Source: Bacteroidales bacterium (GTDB lineage: Bacteria; Bacteroidota; Bacteroidia; Bacteroidales; UBA932). Taken from it: DNA of 64,000 nt. The stretch is taken from positions 48,563 through 112,562 of the forward strand of contig JAGCCX010000061.1 of the NCBI GenBank assembly GCA_017651465.1. The letters run 5' to 3'. The notes beneath the pieces were generated by a model. That model was not told where the DNA came from, searched no databases, and saw only the letters and a program-made list of their open reading frames with translations. Shown piece after piece: positions 56,358-64,000 of the stretch. Each line of letters begins with the position of its first letter. Position 1 is the first letter of the stretch. The translations under genes were made by a program, and so were the position numbers.

Positions 56358-57749
56358 TCAGTGGATGTAGATTTTCTGTCCGATGCTCAAGCGGTCGCTC
56401 CTCAGATGATTCCAGGCCTTGAGCTGGCTTACGCTTACCCGGTAACGCCGGGCGATGTAGCTCAAGGTGTCGCCGCTCTTGACCGTATAGCAGATACGCG
56501 AACTGCCTCCGTCTCCGGCGGCTTTTCCCTCTGAAATGTCTTTCAGCACCTGGTCGGACAGATAAAGCTTGGCATTATGGGAATACAGCGAGTCAGGTTC
56601 TGCGGCAAGCCAGGCTGCGCTCCAGCTGTACGGAACAGTTACGGCGTGCGTCCCGCTGCTGCCGGGAATGATGTCGTTGTAATACTGAGGGTTCAAGTAT
56701 TTAAGCTCTTCATAAGGTATTCCCACCACCTCGCTGATCTGCTTGAAATGAAGGTTCCGGTGCACCTGGAAAGTGTCGATCTGTGCCGGCATACCCACTG
56801 CGGCCGGATCGAGGCCATAGTCGGAACTGTAGGCGAAGGCGTACATAACGCCCACGAATGCAGGCAGATAACCCCTGGTCTCCTTGGGCAGGTAGGGGTA
56901 CACCGACCAGAAATCCCTGCTCCCGCCGGCTCTCCTGATCGCCTTGTTTACATTACCGGCCCCACAATTGTAAGCACTCACCGCAAGCGGCCAGTCGCCG
57001 AGCATATTGTACAGGCTCTTGAGATAACGTGCAGCTGCGTCGGTCGATTTCTCTACGTCCATACGCTCGTCGATGTACGAATCGATGGTAAGGCCGTAAG
57101 AACGCGCCGTCTTGTACATAAACTGCCATATTCCCTTAGCCCCGGCGCGCGAAGTGGCGGTCGGCTTGAGCATCGATTCCACTACGGCCAGGTACTTGAG
57201 TTCCAGCGGAATGCCGTACTTGCAGAACACTTCTTCGAAGATGGGGAAATAGTATGAACTCAGGCCCATAGCCTGCTTCATTGCCGCTCCCCTGCGCTCC
57301 GAATACACTATCATATAGTTTTTGACAACGTCGTTGAAAGGCAGCGTGAAATACGGATTCAGGGCCGAAAGCCTGTTCATCATTACGGAGTCGCTAACCG
57401 ACGAAGACAGGTGCGCCGAGTCCATATCTATGGCCGGCATCGAATCCTGGCGCCCGAAATTGCTGCGGTACCAGAGGGCCAGCAGGCTGTCGGTCACTTC
57501 CGGGGTGTAATCCATAGGCTCCGGTGCTTCGGAGGGCACATTGTTCCCCTCTTCGGGGACAACAGGTATTACGGTATCCGATGCGCTGCGGAGGCTGTCC
57601 AACAGGGAGTTGAGCGAATCCAGCCGGTGTTTGAGCCGCTCATTCTCTTTTTGCAGAGCCTTGTTCCTGCCGGGCAGAAACAGCTGTGCCGACGCAGGAG
57701 GAAGGGGCAGGAGCAAACAAGCCAGAAGAATGATCAGCGTACGGCGCAT
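56358..57749 (-). CDS. mltD: MltD-like lytic transglycosylase with LysM domain
   Basis: Protein of 463 residues with a signal peptide (LLPLPPASAQ), a coiled region (about 30-60), an SLT transglycosylase domain with the catalytic Glu in VVESMLKPTATSRAGAKGIW and GAGNVNKAIRRAGG, and one C-terminal LysM unit, SGDTLSYIARRYRVSVSQL, that binds peptidoglycan. It cuts glycan strands at MurNAc to give anhydro ends. It follows the DUF5683 gene by 4 bases and ends the parA-parB operon. Confidence 0.9.
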   Translation of the reverse strand: MRRTLIILLACLLLPLPPASAQLFLPGRNKALQKENERLKHRLDSLNSLLDSLRSASDTVIPVVPEEGNNVPSEAPEPMDYTPEVTDSLLALWYRSNFGRQDSMPAIDMDSAHLSSSVSDSVMMNRLSALNPYFTLPFNDVVKNYMIVYSERRGAAMKQAMGLSSYYFPIFEEVFCKYGIPLELKYLAVVESMLKPTATSRAGAKGIWQFMYKTARSYGLTIDSYIDERMDVEKSTDAAARYLKSLYNMLGDWPLAVSAYNCGAGNVNKAIRRAGGSRDFWSVYPYLPKETRGYLPAFVGVMYAFAYSSDYGLDPAAVGMPAQIDTFQVHRNLHFKQISEVVGIPYEELKYLNPQYYNDIIPGSSGTHAVTVPYSWSAAWLAAEPDSLYSHNAKLYLSDQVLKDISEGKAAGDGGSSRICYTVKSGDTLSYIARRYRVSVSQLKAWNHLRSDRLSIGQKIYIH

Positions 57750-57753
57750 AAAC

Positions 57754-58623
57754 TCAGAATCTAAAGCCTACGCTGACCCCGAAGGCCGGGGCCGGATTAA
57801 ATGCAAGCTGGGTGTCGGGCATTATTACGGTCGGCTTGACCTCGAATGCCATATCGTCAACGATTTCAAAATCGTGCATATAGGAGAAAACGTTGGCGTC
57901 TATTACCTGAAGCAGATACACCAGTGCGATGGCCAGTACGGAATAGTCGCGGTAGCGCCTGAAAACATCCCGGTAATAGAGGGCCTGCTCCGATGTGATA
58001 GGTCCCGTGTAGGGCACGTCTTTGTTGGTGGCCTCCTTATAGATGCGGCGGTAGCGCTGGTAATTGATGTTGTTGGTATCGTAGAAATAATACGCCGCGC
58101 CCATTCCGCCGATGTATATGGGGATTTTCCAGAATTCACCGTTGTAGGCCTGACCGAGGCCGGGCAGGAGGAGCGAATACAGGGTGGCCTTGCCCGGTAA
58201 GGGGTAAGCATCAGTCTTGTAGCTTACCACGCCGTCCATAAGTGTGGCCCAGTAAGCCACTCCCGCGCCTATGAAGCAGTACTTCGCGCCTTCGTGACGA
58301 CCCTGGGTATTCAGGTATATGCCGGTGCCGAGAGGGGCCAAGATGGCCGAATAGACTATAGGCAGCTTCCAGTACTGGCGATTGTATATCTGTTCTCCTC
58401 CGACGAACAAGAGAGAGCCCGTGAACATAGTTCCGATTTTGATCTCGTCTTTGTGAGACAGACCGGCAAAATAGTCTTTGAAAGAGAAGAGTACATCGGT
58501 AGAATCCTTGCTGGTGGCCTTGTCGTCGTTGTACGACTGCTGGAACGCTTCCGAGCGGAATTGCGCGGAAGCGCCTGCGGCGATCAGGACAAACAAAAGC
58601 GTTACAAGGAACTTTTTCATCAT
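57754..58623 (-). CDS. DUF5683 envelope protein
   Basis: Protein of 289 residues with a signal peptide (LIAAGASAQ). The middle has three to four hydrophobic segments (for example PIVYSAILAPLGTGIYL and IPIYIGGMGAAYYFY) and the family's LPGLGQAYNGEFWKIPIY block; the end GVSVGFRF looks like a barrel terminal strand. DUF5683 proteins are common in Bacteroidota next to parB, and their function is unknown. The start overlaps the parB stop by 4 bases. Confidence 0.85.
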   Translation of the reverse strand: MMKKFLVTLLFVLIAAGASAQFRSEAFQQSYNDDKATSKDSTDVLFSFKDYFAGLSHKDEIKIGTMFTGSLLFVGGEQIYNRQYWKLPIVYSAILAPLGTGIYLNTQGRHEGAKYCFIGAGVAYWATLMDGVVSYKTDAYPLPGKATLYSLLLPGLGQAYNGEFWKIPIYIGGMGAAYYFYDTNNINYQRYRRIYKEATNKDVPYTGPITSEQALYYRDVFRRYRDYSVLAIALVYLLQVIDANVFSYMHDFEIVDDMAFEVKPTVIMPDTQLAFNPAPAFGVSVGFRF

Positions 58624-59546
58624 TTCAATCCTTCCAGGGCGCTGAGGAACCCTTCGATTTCCTCGTCCGAATCAAACCTGACCGTCATAGAGCCCTTGCC
58701 GGAGGCGGAGCGCTTGACGGAAATATCTTTGCTGAAATAACGACCCATATAAGAAAGAAGGCGCACGTACTGCTCCGGAAGAGGATCTTCGCTCCGGGGA
58801 TGAGTCTTGATGGAAGGAGCGGCCGAGCCTTGGCGCACAAGCGCCTCCAGCTCGCGCACCGACAGCCTTCCGGCTACCACGCACTCGCACAGCTGTTCCT
58901 GCATTTCGGGATCTTCCACGCTCAGCAGCACCTTTGCGTGCCCGGTCGAAATAAGGCCGACTTTAAGGTCGTGCTGAACTTTTACCGGCAGTTTGAGCAG
59001 CCTGAGCGTATTGGCCACCGTGGCTCGCTTCTTGCCCACACGGTCCGCCATTTGCTCCTGGGTAAGGCCGCATTCATCGATAAGGCGCTGATAGCTCATA
59101 GCCACCTCGATGGGGTCGAGATCTTCCCTCTGGACATTCTCGACAATTGCCATCTCAAGCATGCCCTGGTCGTCCGTGGGACGGACATAGGCGGGAATCA
59201 TAGTCATTCCGGCAAGACGGCAGGCCCTGAACCGGCGCTCACCGCTGATAATCTGGTAATGGCCGTCGGGAAGGCGTCTGACCGTAATGGGCTGGATAAG
59301 GCCGAGGGTGCGTATCGACGAGGCCAGTTCTTCGATGGACTCCTGGTCGAAACTTACCCGGGGCTGGAAAGGATTGGCCTGAACCATATCAGCCGGAATG
59401 CGGAAGATATCGCTGTCCGAAGCGGGACCCTCCCCGGCAATTTGCTTATTGATGTAGCCTACCGGCCTTCGTAATTCCTCCACGCGGGGCACGGAACCTA
59501 TAAGCGCGCCCAGACCTTTGCCCAGGCCTCTGTTCTTTACACTCAT
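58620..59546 (-). CDS. parB: Chromosome partitioning protein ParB
   Basis: Protein of 308 residues. The N-terminal CTP-binding and ParB/Srx region has GERRFRACRLAGMTMIPAYV with the conserved GERR and RAA-like box, then IVENVQREDLDPIEVAMSY, a helix-turn-helix (LTQEQMADRVGKKRATVANT) and a C-terminal dimer region. ParB spreads from parS sites and works with ParA in chromosome segregation. It overlaps parA and the DUF5683 gene by 4 bases each. No parS site was found in the window. Confidence 0.95.
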   Translation of the reverse strand: MSVKNRGLGKGLGALIGSVPRVEELRRPVGYINKQIAGEGPASDSDIFRIPADMVQANPFQPRVSFDQESIEELASSIRTLGLIQPITVRRLPDGHYQIISGERRFRACRLAGMTMIPAYVRPTDDQGMLEMAIVENVQREDLDPIEVAMSYQRLIDECGLTQEQMADRVGKKRATVANTLRLLKLPVKVQHDLKVGLISTGHAKVLLSVEDPEMQEQLCECVVAGRLSVRELEALVRQGSAAPSIKTHPRSEDPLPEQYVRLLSYMGRYFSKDISVKRSASGKGSMTVRFDSDEEIEGFLSALEGLK

Positions 59547-60328
59547 ACTTCAGAGGGTTTATCTCCGTTACGTTCCAGCAACTCGGATGCCAGGTTAAGA
59601 TAATTTGACGATCCGGTGCAGGAAATCTCATACAGCAGCACCGGCTTGCCGTGGGAAGGGGCCTCGCTGAGACGTATGTTGCGCTGGATGACGGTCTTGA
59701 ACACCAGATCCTTGAAATGCTCGCGCAGCTCGGAGAGAACCTGCTGGTGCACTTTGGTGCGGCCGTCGAACATAGTAACCACGAAGCCCTCTATGGTAAG
59801 ATCCGGATTGAGTCCGTTCTGGATGATACGGATGGTCTGCAGGAGCTTTCCAAGGCCCTCAAGGGCAAAAAACTCGGGCTGGACGGGAATTATTACCGAG
59901 TCAGCCGCTGTGAGCGTGTTGACTGTAATAAGGCCCAGCGAAGGTGAGCAATCGATGATTATGTAATCGTAATTATTACGTATCGGAGCGATGGCTTTCT
60001 TGAGGGCGGACTCGCGGTCCGGCTCGTTTATCATTTCTATCTCGATGCCAACCAGATTGATGTGTGACGGAATCATATGCAAGCCGTCCATTTCCGTCTG
60101 GATGAGGGTGTCCTCCACGGCGATCGTCCCTTCCATCAGCTCATAGAGGCTGCGGTGGCGGTCGTCGTCGGGAGAAAAATTCAGCCCCGACGTAGTATTT
60201 GCCTGAGGGTCAGCGTCAATGATGAGTACCTTTTTCTCCAGAGCGGCAAGCGACGCGGCCAGATTGATGGCCGTGGTGGTCTTGCCTACCCCACCCTTCT
60301 GATTGGCTATAGCTATTACTTTACCCAT
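59543..60328 (-). CDS. parA: Chromosome partitioning ATPase ParA (Soj)
   Basis: Protein of 261 residues with a deviant Walker A motif KGGVGKTT at the N-terminus, IDADPQANTTSGLN (A') and DYIIIDCSPSLGL (Walker B). It is the ATPase that moves ParB-parS complexes. The start at 60328 (MGKVIAIANQKGG) is chosen because an in-frame Met at 60337 lies within the -7 box. The -7 box ends 7 bases before this start, so the mRNA may be leaderless. It leads the operon parA-parB-DUF5683-mltD. Confidence 0.95.
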   Translation of the reverse strand: MGKVIAIANQKGGVGKTTTAINLAASLAALEKKVLIIDADPQANTTSGLNFSPDDDRHRSLYELMEGTIAVEDTLIQTEMDGLHMIPSHINLVGIEIEMINEPDRESALKKAIAPIRNNYDYIIIDCSPSLGLITVNTLTAADSVIIPVQPEFFALEGLGKLLQTIRIIQNGLNPDLTIEGFVVTMFDGRTKVHQQVLSELREHFKDLVFKTVIQRNIRLSEAPSHGKPVLLYEISCTGSSNYLNLASELLERNGDKPSEV

Positions 60329-60334
60329 ATTATG

Positions 60335-60342
60335 CAAAAATA
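60335..60342 (-). promoter_or_regulatory. -7 box of the parA operon
   Basis: Minus strand TATTTTTG, an exact TAnnTTTG match whose last base lies 7 bases before the parA ATG. It is divergent from the lipid kinase promoter 12 bases away. Confidence 0.55.
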
Positions 60343-60354
60343 CGAAATAATTCT

Positions 60355-60362
60355 TACTTTTG
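60355..60362 (+). promoter_or_regulatory. -7 box of the lipid kinase gene
   Basis: TACTTTTG, an exact TAnnTTTG match, ending 5 bases before the ATG at 60367, so transcription would begin at or next to the start codon. Confidence 0.55.
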
Positions 60363-60366
60363 CACT

Positions 60367-61311
60367 ATGACTGAGCCTAAAACTGAATGGTTTATAATAG
60401 TCAATCCCCGCGCCGGTTCGGGTAAGACTATGTCGCTGTGGGTGCCTGCCGAACAGAAGATGCAGAAACTGGGCATCCCCTTCATTACGGCAATGACTGA
60501 CCACAAACGTCACGCGACCGCACTTGCACACGATGCTGCCGCCGAGGGCTACCGCAAGATTCTGGCTGTAGGCGGAGACGGTTCCCTGCACGAAACCCTG
60601 GCCGGAATTGCCCGCTACTGCGACGATTCCGGCACTTCCACCGAGGAATTCACTCTCGGTGTAATGCCTATTGGCTCGGGTAACGATTGGCTCAAGTCGC
60701 TTGATGTCCCCAACGACCTTGATAAAGTGATCGAACTGGTGGAGAGGAACTCAGTCGGCAAAATGGACATAGTCAAGGTGACCGGAGGCGGAGGCAAAGT
60801 CTGCTATATGGCCAACGTGGGCGGCACCGGTTTCGACTCGCACGTATGCAGCAGGGTCAACTTCCAGAAAGAAGGCGGTAAGAGGGGCAAACTGATTTAC
60901 CTCGACGCCCTTCGCTATACCATCACCCACATAAACCCGATATCGGTCAAAGTAGTGGCCGACTCAAGCACGGTTTTCGAGGGCGCCTGCTACTCGATTG
61001 CCCTTGGCAACGGCCGGTACAGCGGCTCCGGTATGCGTCAGGTTCCGTTAGCCACAATCGACGATGGTATAATGGATTATATGATTGTACCTAAAGCGCC
61101 GCTTCATTCACTTGTAAAACAGATTCCAAAACTTTTCAACGGAACTGTCAACGAGTCGCCGCTCGTCATTTCGGGACGCTGCAAGCATCTGCTCATCGAG
61201 CCCCTCGACGAACAGTCGGAAGACATCTTTGAACTGGACGGCGAGATTGAAGGCAAACTGCCTATGAGCATCGAGATGGACGGCCGCCAGATCAATGTCA
61301 TCAGAGCTTGA
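60367..61311 (+). CDS. Diacylglycerol/lipid kinase family protein (YegS-like)
   Basis: Protein of 314 residues. NPRAGSGKTMSLW near the start, VGGDGSLHETLAG (GGDGS nucleotide motif) and GVMPIGSGNDWLKSL are the DAGK catalytic-domain signatures, and GNGRYSGSGMRQVPLA follows in the second domain. These cytosolic enzymes phosphorylate diacylglycerol or related lipids, recycling lipid after envelope reactions. It may be translated from a leaderless mRNA. The last 11 bases overlap the convergent helix-hairpin-helix gene. Confidence 0.9.
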   Translation: MTEPKTEWFIIVNPRAGSGKTMSLWVPAEQKMQKLGIPFITAMTDHKRHATALAHDAAAEGYRKILAVGGDGSLHETLAGIARYCDDSGTSTEEFTLGVMPIGSGNDWLKSLDVPNDLDKVIELVERNSVGKMDIVKVTGGGGKVCYMANVGGTGFDSHVCSRVNFQKEGGKRGKLIYLDALRYTITHINPISVKVVADSSTVFEGACYSIALGNGRYSGSGMRQVPLATIDDGIMDYMIVPKAPLHSLVKQIPKLFNGTVNESPLVISGRCKHLLIEPLDEQSEDIFELDGEIEGKLPMSIEMDGRQINVIRA

Positions 61312-62842
61312 GTTCATACTGAAGCTTTACTTCAAGTTTACCTTTCTTAGTATTTGTCATCCAAGGATATTGGATGTCTGATACCCTCAGGTAAAAATGA
61401 TGCCTGCGGCTGGGTTTCCAAGCCCCGTACACCGAGGCTGCCCAGCCCTTGCCGTAGTACGCCGGCACATTGAAATTGCCCGGTGCGTCACGCTCGTAAA
61501 CATATATACGTCCGTCCCAGTCGTCAACTCTGAAGAGCGTCCATCGCAAATAAAACTTGAACTTTTCGGATTCTCTTCCTCCCTCGACATTAAAGAGCCA
61601 GGAGAACTCGTCGGTATGTACCAAGTCCAGCCTGCATTTCAGTATCCATTTCCAGGCTTCCAGCTTTAACTCTCCCCTGCCCTCGAGCCTCCAGTCATTC
61701 TTTTTGCACGCAGCCGCACGTACCGAAGGACTTATTACCAAGGCCCCCGCGGGGAATGAGGGCGACCACTTCCCAAGAAGCCTGAACTGCTTGGAGGAAT
61801 AATAAACAACGGCGTCCCAGCTTGCCGAAGATGCACCTGCGGCAAGCTCCGGCAGTCCTTGGGTGTAGCGCCCCATTGCGCCTATCCTGGTACCATAAAC
61901 CGGTATCCAGAAAGCTCCGAGCACAGCCTCGGGATGCCCTTTCCAGCACAATTCGCCATACAAGCCCACATTGGGCAGGCCGGCCCTGAAGTCGGCCGAC
62001 AGGGCTTGTGAAGTAGCGTTCAGCCCGGCCATAAACCGCTTGCCTATATATGACAGATTGCCCATTGGCGTACCGTCGGCAAAAGAATATGCGGCAGCCA
62101 GCGACCATCCTTTATAGTCAAAATCGGCTGCTATTCCACAGAATCCCGGACTATATGATCCGGTAGGCGAAAAGCCTGTGGGGCTGCGCCTGAATGAGGA
62201 TACCGAACTCCAGGGCTGAAGAGAAAAGCCGCTCCATACCGCCAGTCCCTGTCCAAGCCTTGCGTTGAAGTGGCCCAGGACTACTTTCCCAAGATACTTG
62301 CGGCCGTAGTACGCTGCGCTGAACGTGCCTATACCAGGGCTCACTTCATCGTAGGTGCTTCGGGCAGCCCAGTTCAGTTCCGCCCTTTCGCCAAGGGACG
62401 CCTTGTAGCGGAAGCCTCCCGCGTACTGCAGTTTGTCTGAAGACTTTGCAGAGGCGCGAAGCATAAGGTCGTGATGCAGTTTATGCGCTTTTTTTTTGCC
62501 CGGAGGGCCCGAGGAACTAAGGCGCGTGAAAGGCTTCAGAGCCTCGGCATATTCCGGTCCGAAGCCGTCGATGAGGGCAAGTTCGGTGTAAGACAGAATA
62601 TCTCCCGAGCGTTCCCTCTCGTCAAGCAGGGCGGCAACCTGAAAAGGGCTCAGCAGACCGCAAGAGAGCAAACGGCTGCGGGGGCAGAGATTAAGCTCTA
62701 CGGGGCGCAATTCCAGGGCCCTGTAGGCTTCGAGAGTAGTTTGATCAAGATCTTCCAGGCAAGAGGCTCCGCACAAAAAAAGAACCGCCTCCTCAAACCC
62801 GGGACCTGCGTAGCACAGGAACAACAAGAGCAGTGTTTTCAT
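61301..62842 (-). CDS. Exported protein with helix-hairpin-helix start and beta-barrel body
   Basis: Protein of 513 residues. The first 25 residues are hydrophobic and may be a signal peptide, though the cleavage site is unclear. Residues about 45-110 carry helix-hairpin-helix-like repeats (SRLLSCGLLSPFQVAALLDE, then ILSYTELALIDGFGPEYAEAL), as in ComEA-type DNA-binding proteins. From about 130 to the end the protein is rich in Tyr, Trp and Gly in alternating strands and ends LEVKLQYELKL, like an outer membrane barrel. Proteins with this build occur in Bacteroidota and their role is unknown; DNA handling at the surface is a guess. Confidence 0.75.
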   Translation of the reverse strand: MKTLLLLFLCYAGPGFEEAVLFLCGASCLEDLDQTTLEAYRALELRPVELNLCPRSRLLSCGLLSPFQVAALLDERERSGDILSYTELALIDGFGPEYAEALKPFTRLSSSGPPGKKKAHKLHHDLMLRASAKSSDKLQYAGGFRYKASLGERAELNWAARSTYDEVSPGIGTFSAAYYGRKYLGKVVLGHFNARLGQGLAVWSGFSLQPWSSVSSFRRSPTGFSPTGSYSPGFCGIAADFDYKGWSLAAAYSFADGTPMGNLSYIGKRFMAGLNATSQALSADFRAGLPNVGLYGELCWKGHPEAVLGAFWIPVYGTRIGAMGRYTQGLPELAAGASSASWDAVVYYSSKQFRLLGKWSPSFPAGALVISPSVRAAACKKNDWRLEGRGELKLEAWKWILKCRLDLVHTDEFSWLFNVEGGRESEKFKFYLRWTLFRVDDWDGRIYVYERDAPGNFNVPAYYGKGWAASVYGAWKPSRRHHFYLRVSDIQYPWMTNTKKGKLEVKLQYELKL

Positions 62843-62880
62843 AGTCTATAGTTTACACCGCAATATACGATTATTTTGCC

Positions 62881-62888
62881 TATATTTG
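62881..62888 (+). promoter_or_regulatory. -7 box of the DAK2-domain gene
   Basis: TATATTTG, an exact consensus match, 10 bases before the ATG at 62898. Confidence 0.55.
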
Positions 62889-62897
62889 TATCTTGTT

Positions 62898-64000
62898 ATG
62901 CAGAAAGAAAACGTACGAACCTATAACCTTGGCGGAGATTTGTATTTGAAGATGCTGTCACAGGGTTGTGCGCGCCTTGGAAAAAACCGCCAGGCAATCA
63001 ATGATTTGAATGTTTTTCCCATTCCGGACGGAGATACCGGAGATAATATGTGTCTGACTCTTGAGGCCGGCTATGCCCAGGCATCGCCCCTTCACGGAGC
63101 TTCCCTCTGCGAGATTGCAAATGCTGTTTCTTCGGGTATGCTGATGGGCGCCCGGGGCAATTCCGGAGTTATACTTTCGCGTATTTTCGCCGGCCTGGCC
63201 AAAGGCCTTTCCGGCCTTAAGGAAACCGATACGGCGGGCTTTGCCGCCGCTATGGCAAGTGCGGTCACCGAGGCTTACAGTTCTGTTTCCAAGCCTGTTG
63301 AAGGCACTATACTGACCGTTGTACGTGAAGGCGCCGACAGTGCCGCTCCTCATAAAAAAGACTCTATGGAGAATTACATTTCGGCACTGACCCACGCTAT
63401 GGAAGACTCCCTCGAAAGGACCCCCGACAAACTCCAGGTCCTTAAGGAGGCGGGAGTCGTGGACAGCGGCGGCGCAGGCCTGCTCCAGATTTTCTACGGA
63501 TTTCAGGATGCTCTTCTCGGCATAGAAGACGGGCACCACGAGACTGTCGGTGCTCCCTCGGGCCAGAAAGTTGATCTTTCGGCCTTCGACGAGAATACGG
63601 AACTTGAATTCGGCTACTGTACCGAGTTCCTGCTGCGCCTTCAGAGCAGCAAAGTCAATCTTGACACTTTCGACGAAAAAGAAATTGAAGATTATATCCT
63701 CGGAGCCGGCGACTCGGTGGTGTTTTTCCGCGAGGGCAGCATCATCAAGGTGCACGTGCATACCAAGAAGCCCGGAGATATACTTAACAAATGCCAGCGC
63801 TGGGGCGAATTCCTGACCCTCAAGATCGAGAATATGACCCTACAGCATCACAATTCGTCTTTCGCCCCCAAGAACGAAGAAGTTAAGCGCAAGGACTTCG
63901 GCATCGTCACCGTCGCCAACGGCAGCGGCCTCATAGAGGCATTCAAGACGCTGGGAGCCGACTACGTGGTGGAAGGCGGCCAGACAATGAACCCCTCCGT
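62898..64000 (+). CDS. DAK2-domain protein, FakA/YloV-like (3' end outside window)
   Basis: Open from ATG 62898 (MQKENVRTYNLGGDLYLKML) to the right edge, giving 367 residues of a protein usually about 530-560 long. NVFPIPDGDTGDNM supplies the Asp cluster that binds nucleotide-magnesium, and MGARGNSGVILSRIFAGLAK is the second DAK2 block. A middle domain from about residue 230 contains GYCTEFLLRL and IIKVHVHTKKPGDIL. FakA phosphorylates fatty acids bound to FakB partners so that exogenous acids can enter phospholipids. No fakB gene is seen in the window. Confidence 0.88.
   Translation, partial: MQKENVRTYNLGGDLYLKMLSQGCARLGKNRQAINDLNVFPIPDGDTGDNMCLTLEAGYAQASPLHGASLCEIANAVSSGMLMGARGNSGVILSRIFAGLAKGLSGLKETDTAGFAAAMASAVTEAYSSVSKPVEGTILTVVREGADSAAPHKKDSMENYISALTHAMEDSLERTPDKLQVLKEAGVVDSGGAGLLQIFYGFQDALLGIEDGHHETVGAPSGQKVDLSAFDENTELEFGYCTEFLLRLQSSKVNLDTFDEKEIEDYILGAGDSVVFFREGSIIKVHVHTKKPGDILNKCQRWGEFLTLKIENMTLQHHNSSFAPKNEEVKRKDFGIVTVANGSGLIEAFKTLGADYVVEGGQTMNPS

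Overview
The window is a stretch of chromosome from a Bacteroidota bacterium, almost certainly order Bacteroidales. The grounds are promoters of the TTTG-N19/20-TAnnTTTG type, the absence of clear Shine-Dalgarno sequences, many Bacteroidota-type lipoproteins and outer membrane barrels, the gene order V-ATPase E-DUF2764-A-B-D-I-K, a DUF5683 gene next to parAB, a C10 (streptopain-like) protease and a TamA-like lipoprotein. Base composition is moderately GC-rich, so an uncultured gut or rumen Bacteroidales is more likely than Bacteroides itself; that placement is inference. The sequence is densely coding. I see no tRNA, rRNA, insertion sequence, phage or CRISPR array.

Layout. 1-5006: end of an outer membrane protein gene, acyltransferase and queA on the minus strand, a 484-base AT-rich gap, a small HTH regulator, a degenerate dihydroorotate dehydrogenase homologue and a CinA-type amidohydrolase. 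5059-10565: a lipoprotein and a sodium-pumping methylmalonyl-CoA decarboxylase operon (mmdA, OadG-like, mmdC, mmdB), then a secreted EEP-fold enzyme and a terminator. 10715-17742: a seven-gene V-type ATPase operon whose K subunit carries residues associated with sodium binding. 17830-23066 (minus): trmH-family methyltransferase, tamL, a cytosolic GH13 enzyme and gpsA. 23140-25413: YegP-type protein, outer membrane protein and PPi-type phosphofructokinase. 25513-34028: one long operon with ligA, yihY, a RelA-like protein with a broken hydrolase site, a lipoprotein, an outer membrane protein and ispG. 34029-37042 (minus): rlmI-like, exonuclease and unknown lipoprotein. 37111-42980: cation efflux, C10 protease with a coupled fimbrillin-like lipoprotein, secreted C1 protease and pssA. 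43047-45741 (minus): surE, lpxB, M48 protease. 45839-47426: GAPDH and a TlpA-like protein. 47490-52953: six genes whose junctions all overlap, including SpsF-like, HemL-like and NeuB-like enzymes. 53070-64000: OmpA-like lipoprotein, CoA transferase, the parA-parB-DUF5683-mltD operon, a lipid kinase, a helix-hairpin-helix/barrel protein and the start of a DAK2-domain gene.

How the parts fit. The decarboxylase pump and the V-ATPase sit next to each other and probably share a sodium cycle, and the PPi-type phosphofructokinase fits an anaerobic, energy-sparing metabolism. The rest is largely envelope building (LpxB, TamL, PssA, acyltransferase, many lipoproteins) plus housekeeping. The two signals most worth following are the near-total absence of the tetranucleotide CATG (three copies found by eye in 64 kb) and the six-gene overlapping operon at 47490-52953, which looks like a compact pathway for a nonulosonate-like or otherwise unusual surface sugar without the usual dehydratase and epimerase genes.
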